Notes under the pieces: model-generated | Databases searched by the model: none | Told to the model about the DNA's origin: nothing | The model's input: the letters and a program-made list of their open reading frames with translations, nothing else | Source: Falciphora oryzae | Taxonomy: Eukaryota; Ascomycota; Sordariomycetes; Magnaporthales; Magnaporthaceae | Assembly (NCBI GenBank): GCA_000733355.1 | Contig: JNVV01000027.1 | Span: forward strand, 82,940 to 146,939 | Reading direction: 5' to 3' | Length of the DNA: 64,000 nucleotides | In this document: positions 23,503-35,000 of the stretch, in pieces | Layout of the letters: each line of letters starts with the position of its first letter | How positions within the stretch are numbered: position 1 is the stretch's first letter | Program-made: the position numbers and the translations under genes

Positions 23503-24744
23503 CTATCTCTCCTCATCATCGTCATCATCACCATCATCCTCATCTTTTTTATCGTCGTCGTAGTCCTCCTGTATCCCGAGCCTCTCGCGTCTCGCTCTCA
23601 GCCGCTCCTTCTGTTCCCGCCTCCGCTTGGCCTTTTTCTTGCTTTCCTCCTCGTGCTCCATCGCCATCTTAGCACGGTAGTCGACGATACGCCTCGCCAT
23701 CTCGGTAGCCCTGTCACTCAACTCCTGTGCCAACCTGTCCCGCTCCGACGCTTGGAGCACCTCCAGAGCTGTCAGACCCTGCTCGTCGTCGTCGTCGTCG
23801 CCCATCTTGCGCAGCCCGGCCAACATCACGGCCAGCTCAGCGCGCATATCTTGACGCAGCTCCACGTCCTCCTGCGCCTGGGCCGCCTGGGCCGCGGCCC
23901 GCGCCGCCTTCTCGTCCGCCGTCGTCCCCGCGTTGTCCCTGGCGTACATTTCGTCGAGGAACTTCTCGTACCCCTCCTTCCTTGTGCCGATGGGCCCCAC
24001 CACGGTGCTCTTGAGGTGCTCGTCGGCGGGCGTCGTCAGCAGAGCGCGCGCGGCGGGTGCGGCCGAGCCTCGGCGGAGATAGTCAAAGAGGGGGGGCCTT
24101 TGGCAGCATGGGGGTAGCTGCCCCTCGGTCCGCTCGGCCTCGGCCCAGGCCGCCGCATGCTCGTCGTCGCCGACGCGCAGGTGCTTGGTAGCCAGGGTCC
24201 AGTAGTTGTCGGCGATGCATGGCAGCGTCGGGTAGGGCAGGGCCTCGCCCGGATCGGGCACGGCGTGCAGCTCCGCGACGGCCGAGAAGGCGCCGCCCGT
24301 GCACTCCCTGATGTTGGCGGCCAGCGAGTCCGGCGGCGGCCGGCCAAGGACGCGGTTGCGCTGGGCGTCGGTGAGCGGGGCAGTCCCTGGCAGGGCGGGG
24401 TCACTACCGGCACCGACGGCTAGGACCTTGCCGAAGACGTCGCAGCGGCTGAACAGGAGGATCCGCTCCAGCCTGGTCAGCCGGTCGTTCTGGGTGGCGG
24501 CCTTGAGGCACAGGGCCTCGGAAATGACCGGATGGATGATGCCGTTGTCGCCGCCATTGCTGCCACCGCCAGCCCCGTTGCCTTTCCCTGAGGGAGCGCC
24601 GGCGGCGCCATTACCGCCGCTGCTGCTGCCACCCTCCCGGCATGCCGCGGGGGGTTTGCTGTGCGCGGTTGGCGCCGCCACCACCGGCAGCTCGGCGGCA
24701 GTGGGGCCGTCCGGGGCGGATGATTGATCCTTCACTTGGGACAT
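23503..24744 (-). CDS. Hypothetical charged coiled-coil protein
   Basis: A 413 aa protein in one exon. I chose the ATG at 24744 (MSQVKDQSS); the frame stays open upstream to about 24,927 but without an ATG of its own. I do not recognise the family. The first 70 residues are Ser/Gly/Ala-rich and probably disordered. Residues about 75-260 are a more ordered region with scattered aromatic and Cys residues (for example LFSRCDVFGKVLAV and LFDYLRRGS). From about residue 280 it becomes Ala/Glu/Arg-rich and likely helical (AARAAAQAAQAQEDVELRQ), then strongly basic (KKKAKRRREQKERLRARRER), then ends in an Asp/Glu/Lys tail. The charge pattern suggests a nuclear or nucleolar protein, by inference. There is no signal peptide, so it does not look like part of the secreted set around it. 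Confidence 0.7.
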   Translation of the reverse strand: MSQVKDQSSAPDGPTAAELPVVAAPTAHSKPPAACREGGSSSGGNGAAGAPSGKGNGAGGGSNGGDNGIIHPVISEALCLKAATQNDRLTRLERILLFSRCDVFGKVLAVGAGSDPALPGTAPLTDAQRNRVLGRPPPDSLAANIRECTGGAFSAVAELHAVPDPGEALPYPTLPCIADNYWTLATKHLRVGDDEHAAAWAEAERTEGQLPPCCQRPPLFDYLRRGSAAPAARALLTTPADEHLKSTVVGPIGTRKEGYEKFLDEMYARDNAGTTADEKAARAAAQAAQAQEDVELRQDMRAELAVMLAGLRKMGDDDDDEQGLTALEVLQASERDRLAQELSDRATEMARRIVDYRAKMAMEHEEESKKKAKRRREQKERLRARRERLGIQEDYDDDKKDEDDGDDDDDEER

Positions 24745-26617
24745 CTTTTGCCGCTGGCTTGCTGGGTGTCTGAGCGACTCTGGGCCGTAATCGTATTTTT
24801 GCTGTTGCTCGCCGCAGCAGAAGAGTAGTGAAGAGCTGCGCCGCAGGCGTGATGTGGTCGGGTCTGGACCAGGGGAGGTGTAGGTAGGTAAGCTCGGCAG
24901 AGAGGGAATTGGGGTCAGGCCACACAATCTTGTAAGTCACGCAAGAGTCTTGTGCCAAGGGTTGTTGGTTCTTGAAAACTTGTCGCGCCTTGAGGTACGT
25001 ACCTAGGCAGGTAGGTGGTACCTAGGTTCCCGTCCAAAAGTTGTGGATTTTGCCGGCAGCATCCATGGATCGCGATGACCAGAGGCAGAAGGAGGGGCGA
25101 TTATTCGGAAGGAGCGTGCCGACACAAGGGCCACGCAGTTCCAAAAAATTGGAACCAACAACCAAGCCAACAACTGCGGCGGGGGACGGTGCCCGGGCTT
25201 CGATAAATGCATATCGCAGGGATGGATGATGACATGGTAGGGATCCCCCCTGAATTACTCCGCTAATTACAAGCCCTGAAGAAGCGCCACACCCGCCGAC
25301 GGCCCGATCCCGCCCCCAGAATTCTAGATCAAGCCAATATTCCCCACATACCCACCAACCGAAATCCAACATCAACAGACCACGAAATAGCCAAACAGGC
25401 AGGATGCACGGGTCGAAGGAATGGCGCCCAAGACGGGGCTATCTCTACGAGCGGCCCGGTCACGCCGAAAAATATTAGTTTCGGTCATGCGTGTTAACCA
25501 ACGGAACAGCGCCAGGGACAGCTTGTCAGCCAGTTCACGGCTAATATCTGTCGAGACGCAGCTTGGCAAGCGGACATCTTTGTGCTCAACAGTCACATGC
25601 CACACGGTTGCGCCGAAAAGGAGACATTACCCCTATCTAACCGAAATGTGTGTGCGTATAACACGTCGGGGCGTAGACCAGTTGGTACTTAGGTAAGTAC
25701 AGACACCAGCCGATAGGCCCCAGAAAACCACGCACATTCCCAAATCTGGCGCAACCGCCGGCGCTTGGCTGCCAATACCCCCTATACGTGGGACTCGTGT
25801 TGTAGGCTACAAGATATGAGCCGGGCTGGGCGTCCCATCACCGCCTGCATTCCCTCGTCCTGTTGGTTTCCGTCAGAAGTGTGCGCGTGAACAGCCGACA
25901 CCGACAGGCCGCCTGGAAATACCAAGAACAAATGATTTTCTGCTGAGGGCGTATGCTGTTTACATGTCGTTGGGCTTGATACGGCTACCCCGCCCCGTCA
26001 GTGCGACAAACGCCTCCGTGAGGACTACGTAGGTAGAAGCGACGCGAGCCTTTGGCAAGAGGGGTTCAACATGTACACGTTCAAGTCACCATGCCGAGAG
26101 CTCCCCCTCCCGCATGGCGTCACTCGGCGAACGGGCCGTTATGGCAATTTCACGACCCCCTGAAAGTGGTCATAGTAGCGCTGGGATCACGAGATGGAAA
26201 TAGAGCACATGGCATGGGCTCTGGCCCTCGCAAATGTGGGCGCTTGACAGCGAAAAAAAAAAAAAAAACGCGTCACGTCTTGCATGTTGGCTCAGCAAGG
26301 ACGCCGGCTGCCAGGTAGCAGCGCGATGTGATATTGTTTTTGTTTTTTTGCCAAGCCGCGGTGCAATATTGGGGCTCTCCATTAACTTCCTGCGCTGTTG
26401 AATTGCTGGTCAGGGGGTGGACCGGCGAGCTTGCTTCGTGGCGGCGCGGACGGACGCGGCCGCGCCTCTATTGTGAGGCATCATGATGATATAAATCATC
26501 TTGACATCTCTGTCCATCTGTACATTCATGCTCTTTCTCCTCACCAGCCCTGCCTAGCTTTCCGCGCAGCTGTGTTTGACCTCCCCACCTCGTCTCCGAC
26601 CTCTCGAAACCGCAAAT
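24745..26617. other. Divergent intergenic region with TACCTAGG-type motifs
   Basis: This 1.87 kb lies upstream of both the coiled-coil gene and the LysM gene. It contains a dense cluster of TACCTAGG/GGTAGG-type words at about 24,993-25,030, others near 25,690 and 26,030, and an A-run at about 26,252-26,268. I see no supported coding sequence. Confidence 0.5.
26489..26496 (+). promoter_or_regulatory. Probable TATA box of the LysM gene
   Basis: ATATAAAT lies 122 bases upstream of the LysM gene ATG, a distance compatible with a short leader. It is the only TATA-like word near that start. Function is inferred. Confidence 0.4.
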
Positions 26618-27857
26618 ATGAGGCGATCGCCAGTTCTGGTCGCCGTCTTGGCGAGCGTCCTGTCCGGCTGCTCAGCGCAGTACACCCTACCGCCGCCGAC
26701 AACGGCGGACCCGTCAACGATCAAGGACTGCACCTTCTGGCACGTCGCCGAGGCCTCGGACAGCTGTGGCAACATCGTCTCGGACAACCTCATCACTCTG
26801 GAGCAGTTTATCCGCTACGTACGTCTGATATCATCCTGAAAATCCCCATGACCAAGGCCGGCAGATCCCCCCTAACACGCATCGGCGCCCCAGAACCCCT
26901 CGGTTGGATCTGCCAGCTCTTGCAAGCTCGTGACGGGCAACTCGTACTGCCTGTGAGTGCGAATCCTCCCTTCCGACTCTGCCAGATACAAAGACCTATA
27001 CTAACGCCACAGCTTTCCATGACAGAGAGGAGAACTGGGGCGTCCCGACTCCCCCAGACGACACCCCGGACCCGACCCCGACGGGCGGCCCGGGCGACGG
27101 CAACGGCGGCGTGTCGACGCCCTCGCCGACCCAGCCCGGCATGGTGGGCAACTGCAACCGCTTCCACTTCGCCGAGCCGGGCGACAACTGCTGGACCATC
27201 TCGCAAAAGTACAACGTCCCGATGGCCGACATCATCCGCTGGAACACGGGCGTCGGGAGCAACTGCGAGCTCATGTGGAGCGGCGCGTACCACTGCATTG
27301 GTGTTAGTGGCGGCGGCAGCAACCCCCCCGGCACCACCCTCGTCGCCAGCACGAGGACAAGCACCACATCGACGACGACGGCGCCGGGCAACGGCGTCAC
27401 CACGCCGACGCCGACGCAGCCGGGCATGGTGGGCAACTGCAACAGGTTCCACTTCGCCGAGGAGGGCGACAACTGCTGGACCATTTCCCAAAAGTACGGC
27501 GTGTCCACCGCCGACCTCATCCGGTGGAACGCAGGCGTCGGCGACCAGTGCCAGCTCATGTGGGGCAGGATGTACCACTGCGTCGGCGTCATCGGCGGTG
27601 GTGGCGGCGGTGGCGGCAACCCTCCCCCTCCCCCGCCCACGCAGACCCAGGGCAACGGCATACCGACGCCGACGCCGTTCATGCCGGGCATGGTGGACAA
27701 CTGCCGCCGCTTCCACCTCGTCCGCGAGGGCCACACGTGCTGGTCCATCTCGCAGTCGTCGGGCGTCTCCGTCGCCGACATTGTGCGCATGAACCCCGGC
27801 GTGGGCGACGACTGCCGCTTCATGTGGAAGGACGCGTACATTTGCATTGGGCAGTGA
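26618..27857 (+). CDS. Secreted protein with four LysM modules
   Basis: Three exons, 26618-26818, 26894-26952 and 27026-27857; introns are 75 and 73 bp with GTACGT and GTGAGT donors and CTAAC-type branch sites, and the phases give a 363 aa product. The signal peptide is MRRSPVLVAVLASVLSGCSA. Module 1 (starting CTFWHVAEASDSC and ending in the NPSVG..C and YCL blocks) is split by intron 1. Modules 2-4 begin NCNRFHFAEPGDNCWTIS, NCNRFHFAEEGDNCWTIS and NCRRFHLVREGHTCWSIS and end in C.LMW..YHCIG-like blocks. They are joined by Thr/Pro/Gly linkers that repeat TPTPTQPGMVG. LysM modules bind GlcNAc polymers. Such proteins shield hyphae from chitinases or mask chitin fragments; here the neighbouring chitinase suggests self-protection or modulation. 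Modules 2 and 3 are very alike, which points to recent duplication. There is no enzyme domain. Confidence 0.9.
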
Positions 27858-28292
27858 TACTTTTTTTTTTTTTTTTTTTTAATTATTTGACATTTTGTGA
27901 CCACGGGCGGTGTCAAGGCAATATCTTGACCAAGGCAGACGTTCTTGGCCGAAATACTTACCCGATTGAGTAGCTCGATTAGTGTACTTTTCACCGTGCA
28001 GATACTGTATCTCAAACGTACTCTATAATAAAAAATAAAAAATAAAATAAAAAATAAAAATCCAGCCCCACTTGTACCCGGATTCCGACCAGCCTTATGC
28101 ATTGCTGAGTCGCGCCTGAGCCCCTGAGACAGATACCTAACTGGGCTTCGCCCCCACGCCGGAACTTTTCTTCCGACCCCCAATTTGAACTCCCCAATTA
28201 GTGAACCTTTCAGATTGGCTCCCGCAGGCTTCCAGGAGATTTGAACAACCATCCTGATTCACGTCCCTCCTCGGTTATTCTTCCAACTCAAG
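27858..28292. other. Convergent spacer with poly-T and AT-rich repeat
   Basis: Just after the LysM stop there is a T-run of about 20 bases (27,861-27,880). Near 28,027-28,060 lies a low-complexity array of AAAAT/AAAATAAAAT-type units. No gene is seen; it probably holds the 3' ends of both flanking genes. Confidence 0.5.
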
Positions 28293-29001
28293 CTACTGCG
28301 TGCCGCAAGGGATGTCGGTGGGACTTTTAAGGGGCTCGATGACGAAGTCGTCGTAGGCCACCAGGTTGCCCGCGTGGGGGGTCAGCTGCGCCTTGCCAGC
28401 AGCATCCTTGGTGACCGTGAAGCGGGTCGAGTAGCTACAGAAGGAATAGGGTCGCCCGGGTCAGCAGTTATTCTCGAAGCAGCCGAGACGATGCGAGGTC
28501 TTCGACCGGGGACTCACTAGGCCTGCGAGCAGTTCACGCCGTCGTAGCGCGTCTCGATGGCCCCGAGGACCTGGTACGTCTTGCGGTCCGCCGTCTCCGA
28601 GTCGACGGTGGTGGCGTTGGGCACGTGGTTCCAGTGCTTGATGCCGCCCGGCGGCAGGAGCTTCTCCTTGAGCTGGGCGACGGCCGCGGCGCCGGTCGCG
28701 ACGTTGCCGCGCACGATGAGCTGGCCCGACGGCGTGAAGAAGTCGACGAAGCGGTCGCTGGAGGTGGAGATCTCGGAGAAGGCGTAGAGTCTGGAGGATT
28801 CAAAGCAACAAGCGAAGCAGCGTCAGTTTCTGGGTCCTGGAGAAGGGATCTTTTTGTAGGTATGGGGACGGTAGTGGCTGACTCTTCCAGGTATGGGCCA
28901 AAGGCAGGCTCGACATCGGCCGAAGGGGCGTATCGGACCATGCTCACCGCGGCGGCGGCGCCTAGAAGGGGCAGGCAAGCGACGATGTTGTTGATCTGCA
29001 T
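28293..29001 (-). CDS. Small secreted protein, possibly SnoaL/NTF2-like
   Basis: Three exons, 29001-28883, 28790-28518 and 28434-28293, give 177 aa; the introns are 92 bp (weak GTCAGC donor, CTGAC branch) and 83 bp (GTGAGT donor, CTGTAG acceptor), and all phases agree. The N-terminus MQINNIVACLPLLGAAAA looks like a signal peptide. The mature part has the pattern of a small alpha+beta barrel: a helix with FVDFFTPSGQLIVRGN, then LLPPGGIKHWNHVPN, then YQVLGAIETRYDG, NCSQAYYSTRF and LVAYDDFVIEP. This resembles fungal SnoaL-like (NTF2-fold) proteins, which are enzymes or binding proteins of varied role, but the assignment is by eye. A TATAAAG word lies about 80 bases upstream of the ATG, fitting strong regulated expression. 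Confidence 0.75.
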
Positions 29002-29076
29002 CTTGTGGGCGGGTTGGGAGTGATGATGACTGCCTCCTACTTCCTTCACAACATCTTGGAACGCCCAGTCCCAGCT

Positions 29077-29083
29077 CTTTATA
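29077..29083 (-). promoter_or_regulatory. Probable TATA box of the small secreted protein gene
   Basis: TATAAAG on the minus strand, about 76-82 bases upstream of the ATG at 29001, a typical spacing for a fungal TATA promoter. Confidence 0.5.
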
Positions 29084-29541
29084 GGCATCCAGGTATCCAT
29101 CAGGCCATCGCGTCGACCGCCAAACCCCATCATGATCTCTGTGGAGAGCCCCCCCAAAGGAGGATGTGGGATATGGACCCCCTTTGCACAGACCGAAGAC
29201 GTTCAGAGTAATATCTCTCCACTCTCGCGGAGACCGAGTGGGTTGTCTCCATTTCTCTGTCTGCCAAGGCCATCACCACATCCTGCCGCGGTGGACACAG
29301 GCGGGCGCAAGCGGGTGCAGCCGGGTGAGACTTGGGATGATGTGGTTCTGCGAGCGCGGGCCGGACCTGTCGCTGGTTTTTATCCGGCGGTGGGCGTGGG
29401 CGCCGTTTTCCACGCTCGGCCTGCGGGTGCTAGTGGCGGGATTTGAAGCAGAGCTTCCTCCCGAGACTGGCTTGAAGGACCCATCGCTGTTTCTCGAGTA
29501 TCTCCTTGACGTCGAGTCAGTCTTCTATGGATCTGCCCCCG
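29084..29541. other. Intergenic spacer
   Basis: Lies between the promoter of the small secreted protein and the 3' end of the HeLo-like/repeat protein, both on minus. Nothing else recognised. Confidence 0.5.
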
Positions 29542-32082
29542 CTAGGAGACTTGCGGCCAATGTTCTAGCATCCGCACCATGTCTTCTCTCGAAGCCGCCT
29601 TGTGGTCCTTCACGGCCTTGACGACAGTGGGATCCAAATAAATATCTTTGGCGAGCTCAATCGCTGAGACCTCGCAGCTATAAAGCCGGTTCTTGGATTT
29701 CCAGAATGTGGCGAGTTGTCTCCCGGAGTCATAAGTCCAGGTCATTGGTATGGAGGGTTTTAACTTGTGCGGTTTGAGAACCGAGACGGCACCTCTGATA
29801 TCCTCCACGCCCACGACCGAGGTAGACCATAGCATCACCAGCTTGTGCAAGACGTTCGGGCTGTGATTGCGCAAACCCTTTAGTAGGTCCGCGACAAGTT
29901 CGTCCCTGCGGAACAGGGCTGCGTAAGCGCAGAAAAGTATGTGCCGCTCGTTAGCGCGAGCCGAGGACGGGTACAGCTTCCAGAACAATTTGGTGAACCC
30001 GTGATAGACGGCGACCGCCGCCGGCAGAAGCTCCAAGTGCAACTTCTTCAAGGGCTTGGATATGGCAAGCCGCTGCACCCGCTGCTCCACCCACTGCTCC
30101 GCCATCTTCCGCTGGTATCCTGAAAACGGAACCCTTGGGCATTTCACGAGCGACCCGAATCCGGTGCCGAACCCGGCATCGACGGAGCCGCCCCATTGCT
30201 GAAGACAGTTTATGCGAGCGATGCATCCCTCCTCGTCTCCGTTCAGGCACCAATGGAGCGTGGCAGCGGTCAGAAGCTCGGTTAGCGCCTCGTACTCGAT
30301 GGAGTCACTGTACTGGGTATTGCCTCTGGCGTCCTTGAGCACCATGTCGAGGATTTCTAGGCGGTTGCTGAGCGGCAACTCTTTGGGTAGGGTTTTGAGG
30401 AAGTGCCCTCCATGCGGAATCGAATCCTTGGCCGCCAATGCTTCCGCAAAAGCTAGGACGGATGTTTGCCAGCCGGCCGCTCCGGCAAAGACTGCAGCCT
30501 GGAAATAGAGGTTGCAATGGATCGTTGCCATCCTCACAAAATGCGAAACGGCCATATTCTTTCCGCAAAGGCTGAGAAATGCCCACCAAGTCTCCTCAAC
30601 CTTTTTCAATGGACCATCGTAGACTCGCCGGGGGCCGACTCTCTCGAACGAGATCCCCGCCTCGACGAAGAGTCGTACAGCCGCGACGTCTCCCATCACC
30701 ACGGCCAGCAACGCCGCCGGCCCGACGAGCCACCAGCCCGAGTCGCCGCCGTATGAAAGGAGCGCCGCGATGCAGGCGTGGTTCCGATACCACACCGCCC
30801 AAAACAGCGGCCCGCAACCGATGGACATGCCCAATCCTGTGCTGGGCGTGATCTTATTGAGGCCGTCATAAATGGCATTTGGGCTCGCTCCCTCAAGGAT
30901 CATTTTTCGAATGTCTTCTGGCTTGGTCTTGTGGTCGATCTGGAGGAGAACCCTGTCGAGTTGTAGACGTCGGAATGGATCTAGCTTTCCTCGATTCACC
31001 TGGCCAGACAGGATGGCCCTCTTGTCTCGCAGAACCCGTCCCGCGGTCGACATTTGCGTGGCTGCTTGAACGCCCCGCGTGTGCGGTAGCGCCGTAGTCG
31101 CGCCCTGCTTGGTGGAGGTTTGAGCGCGCGCTGGGGCCGAACCCTGCATGAGAGCTGTTGTTGAGCTCGAGATGCCTTTCGCAGTCCTAGTCACACTCGC
31201 CGGGGGTTCTGGCTTTTTGACGATGTTTCGTTCCTCCTCTCTTTGCTCTTCTATCAGGTCCAACATGTACCGGGGCATTCGCCGCTTCGGGTCTGGTTCT
31301 TGACCACTGTGGGGAGCATCATATTCGCTCGCATCGATCACGGATTCCTGATAAGTCGTCTGCGCATAGGTCGAGACGTTGTCGATGAACCTTTGCACGA
31401 GCATGTCCTTCCCGCTGGCTTCGCCGCCCCCGCGAGCCTGAGATTCCCGTATTTGAAGGGCTAGCCGGTCCAGCTTGCGCCCAAGTCCACGCGTGTCTTG
31501 GAGAATTGCGCCGGTGCGCTCCTTGATCACCATAGCATCCTCACGAATCGCGCCCGTATTATCCCTAATGTCGTTAGATATAGACCTTTTATCCCCAATT
31601 CCCATCATCAGTATATGAATTGGTCACAGTTGATTGCAGCCCAGGCCAATGGTGAAGACGTGAGTGGCTTACATGTCTAGCACCAACAACGCCATGTCAA
31701 CGGCGGTCTTATGCCTCTCCAGTGACACCAGCTCCTGGCGGACCTCGTTTTGTCCGTACAGCGCCCATTGTGTGGCCGAGAAGCTTTTGTCCTGGCTGAA
31801 TTTGCAGATCATCGTCTCAATCTTTGTCACCGCGTCGGTGCACATTCCGACAATCTCGGGCAAGGATTGCAAAATGTCTGGTACCGCCGCTATCGTGCGC
31901 CCTGCGACCATGGTGTTGATGCTCATCATGACCGCACGGAGCGAGTCGAGCTCCTTTTCGATCCTCTCGAGCTCGTCTCGGGCCTCCCGCACCTTTGTGG
32001 CGAATTCATGGATGGCCATGGCGGTTTTGCCCACAGCCCCGACCAAGGAAAATGTTGCCGTGACGAGCGATAAGGGATCCAT
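29542..32082 (-). CDS. HeLo-like STAND N-terminal domain fused to a degenerate repeat region, no NACHT
   Basis: Two exons, 32082-31673 and 31585-29542, with an 86 bp intron (GTAAGC donor, AAAAG acceptor) and matching phase; 817 aa. Residues 1-137 fit the fungal N-terminal STAND/HeLo-like domain: it starts MDPLSLVTATFSLVGAVGKT and continues as helices with ELERIEKELDSLR. HeLo-type domains are membrane-active cell-death effectors in HET-S and related proteins. A coiled-coil (IREDAMVIKERTGAILQDTR) and a Pro/Ala/Thr-rich linker follow. The C-terminal 550 residues contain two or three ankyrin-like helical repeats (GPLFWAVWYRNHACIAALLSYGG; LLAVVMGDVAAVRLFVEAG) and then helices I do not recognise. 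There is no Walker A or B motif, so no NTPase module is visible between effector and sensor parts. It borders the wall-enzyme island. Confidence 0.78.
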
Positions 32083-35000
32083 CGTGACTCGATATTAACT
32101 AGGTACCTATTGACAGCAGCATACGTTAAATAGCAGGGGGCAGATATAATGGAAGCCAATCGTCCGTCACGAAAGGAGAGTGCTTTGCGATCGAGATTTC
32201 GGACGGAAACATTGAGAGAATAAAAGCCCACGGGAGAGAGAGGGGGGGACAGCGCAGCCCCCAATCTTCGTTGAATGAGGGGGCGCACCGCACTACGTGC
32301 ATCCATACCCGCATTGGCTCGAAAAACTGCAAAGAGGCTGCTCACCGCAGACAATAGCCTCGAACGCCTGACCGAGTCGCTGCTCTTGGGAGAAGGCGCG
32401 CCAGCCATCAAGGGGCAATATCTGGAGCCGCCGGCTAGTGCACTGGATACATCATCAAGGATACCTTGACGGCCAGCTTTCAAGGCGGCAGCACGAAGCC
32501 TCCTCCACCTCGACCGCTCTCGGTTTCCTGTTCAACCTGGTGTACTGGCACGCCGCCTTCATGTCTGACTGATGGAAGATGACTGACTCACAGCTCCTGG
32601 TATTCGAAACTGGTTTGTGGCCAGGATCACTTGAGAAAAGGTAACTTGACGTTGGCTTGTGGGGGATGCAGCATGGTTACAGCAATGGTTTTATTGTTAC
32701 CAGTTTTCCGAGACTACGAATACACCGCAGAACAAACGCAGAAGATGTTCTGCCCCCCTGCTCTCCTCTCCCATCTCCTGTCTCTCCTCACACCGCCCCA
32801 TCCCGATGCGTACCTTGACCCCGCGCCGTCGACTTGTGCCGTGGTTCGTCTGTGCGGTTCGCCGTCGTGTAGGTTCGCGGCTGACGTGGGAGGATGGCTG
32901 TTTCGCGGACCGAAATGTGGACCGAGCCCGTAGAAGACAAAGGTTGTTTCTTTTCTTGTCAGCGCAGGCTTGGTGTGGGTGAGAAAAACCCCTCCGCTTG
33001 GGTACTTGTACCCATGGGAATCACCCCGGGGAGGGGAAAAAGCAATCCTTCTAGTGATCCAACCCGCCTCATTGTACACGCAGTGGTAATCATGGAACGA
33101 TCGTGTTTATAGCCCTTTAGATTTAAATCCCCGGCGGCTTGGTCACGTCCTCAAAACAAAGGGGCCTGCCTTTGCGAGGACTCTCTGGCGAGGCCAAAGC
33201 AGAGAGAGATCAACTGGGGAATGTGAGCTGTCCGTCCGTCGATGATGAGCACTAAGACAAACCCGTACATCCACCTCGGAGTATCCTTCGAGGCCTGGAA
33301 ACGACGGCACAAGTTATAAATCTCTGAGACAAAACCCATTCTTCTATTGTGGTGGCCTTTTGGCACGTCTAGTCGGAGACCGCCCACAGGACAGGGTACG
33401 ATGTGTTCTCGATATCCAGATATATCTTCTACAGGGCCAGTGAGCCAAACGAGAGAAGGCATAGCAGCCTGGGCCCCCGATTCCTGGAAAAATCTGCGGT
33501 CGCAGCACAATGAGCTCAATGCAGGGGTAATGGGGTGCCCGGCACTGGGGTCCAGCAGCCCCTGGTGCAACTAGAGTTATGCAGCAGACCGTAGCAGTGA
33601 CAGCCCAAAGGCTTGACGAACGGTCTATCAAGAGTATGTGGCAGGAGAATAGGTTGGCCGCCAGGAGAGGCAGGCACACAACGTGCTGCACTTAGGCCGC
33701 AGGCTTGCGTCTACAGTCCCACGGAGGCACGACGCCTCCCTTCTTGTCGATTCCGCTCACCGAGAGCAGTAGCTGAGCGCCACGCGCCTACTGCAGGCCA
33801 TCGCGCCATCTTGGAGAGTAAAATGGTCTCTCTAGCAGCGCCAGTTTCCTGGTTCCTTGGGTGGGTGGGTGCCCAGTTCGAAAGGCACTCGAAGGCTAGC
33901 ACAGACGGTGACTGGGATGCAATACTCTCGCTCGGAGGCAAGTGTGATGGTGCTACTGCTGCACCGGGAAGCAGTGACGACATCAGCAATCGGGGCGCGG
34001 GCGGTACCTAGGGGGAAGGAAAAGGGGGAAGTCGGGAGCCTACCTAGCAGGTAGGTACAAGGCTCCGCTGGGCTGTCCATGGCGGGCTTCGTAGTCGCTG
34101 CCATGTAAGCCGGTAATCGAACCAAGCTCTCTGCGCTGGGCTGTGTCTTAGGAGGTGGCGTTTCCTTCGCGCTGAGTGTCCTGGACCGGAAAGCAGGACA
34201 GTCGCGCCCTCTGCTGTTGGCCTCTGAAATGTGGACAATGGCGATTTAGCGTTGTTGGAAGAGGGAAATGGCGACCCCTGGAGCAGGAATCGAGGGATTT
34301 TGACGCCTACGCATGCCATGCTCCTGACTCTTTGATACGGGATGTCGCCGAGCGCAAGGTAGGAGCGTACATGCGCTTCCCTCCCTGCCTGCGCTGAGCA
34401 GCAACACACAGATCAAACAGCCCCTTATCTCCATGACCTCCTGCCTCCCAACATGTCTTCGTCGGTGGGCTCTTGCTGCAGCTCAGAATCGATAGCAAAG
34501 GGCACCGCCTGCCATGATTGCATGGAAGTGTAGAAGGCACCTCGTGGGCTGAACGACGGGGTACTTAGAGGTCTCCAAACACTTCTCTCCTGGCCGATCC
34601 AACTCTCCTCCTCTTCATCCCCTACATCAACATCTCAACCTCGTCAACACCACAGACTCCAGCACCAGCCCTTCTTTGGACATCGACCAGTCCCACAAGA
34701 CATTCTACCCTCCTCGCGTGCTCCCCTTTTCTTCTTCTGGTGCTCTCGTCCTCCACTTCCTCGCGTCCTCGATCGAGCCACCTACCTGCCGCTCTGGCAC
34801 CAGTCCCGTCTCCAGCCTCTGAACGTCTCAGCAAGACCCTGCATCCTCAGCACATCGAACATCCCTTGTCCTTTCTTGCTGCCGTCTCCGTTTACTCCGT
34901 CTACCCTATCTCGCTGCCCCTGTTTCAACGATTTGCAGTTGGCGACACTTGTCGGCCCCGGCATCGCTTGTCTCCTCTCCACACCCTCCCCTATCTCATC

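Noticed and set aside
26398..27792. Plus-strand frame of 464 codons over the LysM gene
   Set aside because: It is a shadow of the LysM exons in another frame: Arg/Ala/Thr-rich, with no signal peptide. The spliced LysM frame explains the region.
26996..28252. Minus-strand frame of 418 codons opposite the LysM gene
   Set aside because: It is antisense to the repeated LysM modules, which creates repeats such as LQLPTMPG; it crosses poly-T low-complexity DNA.
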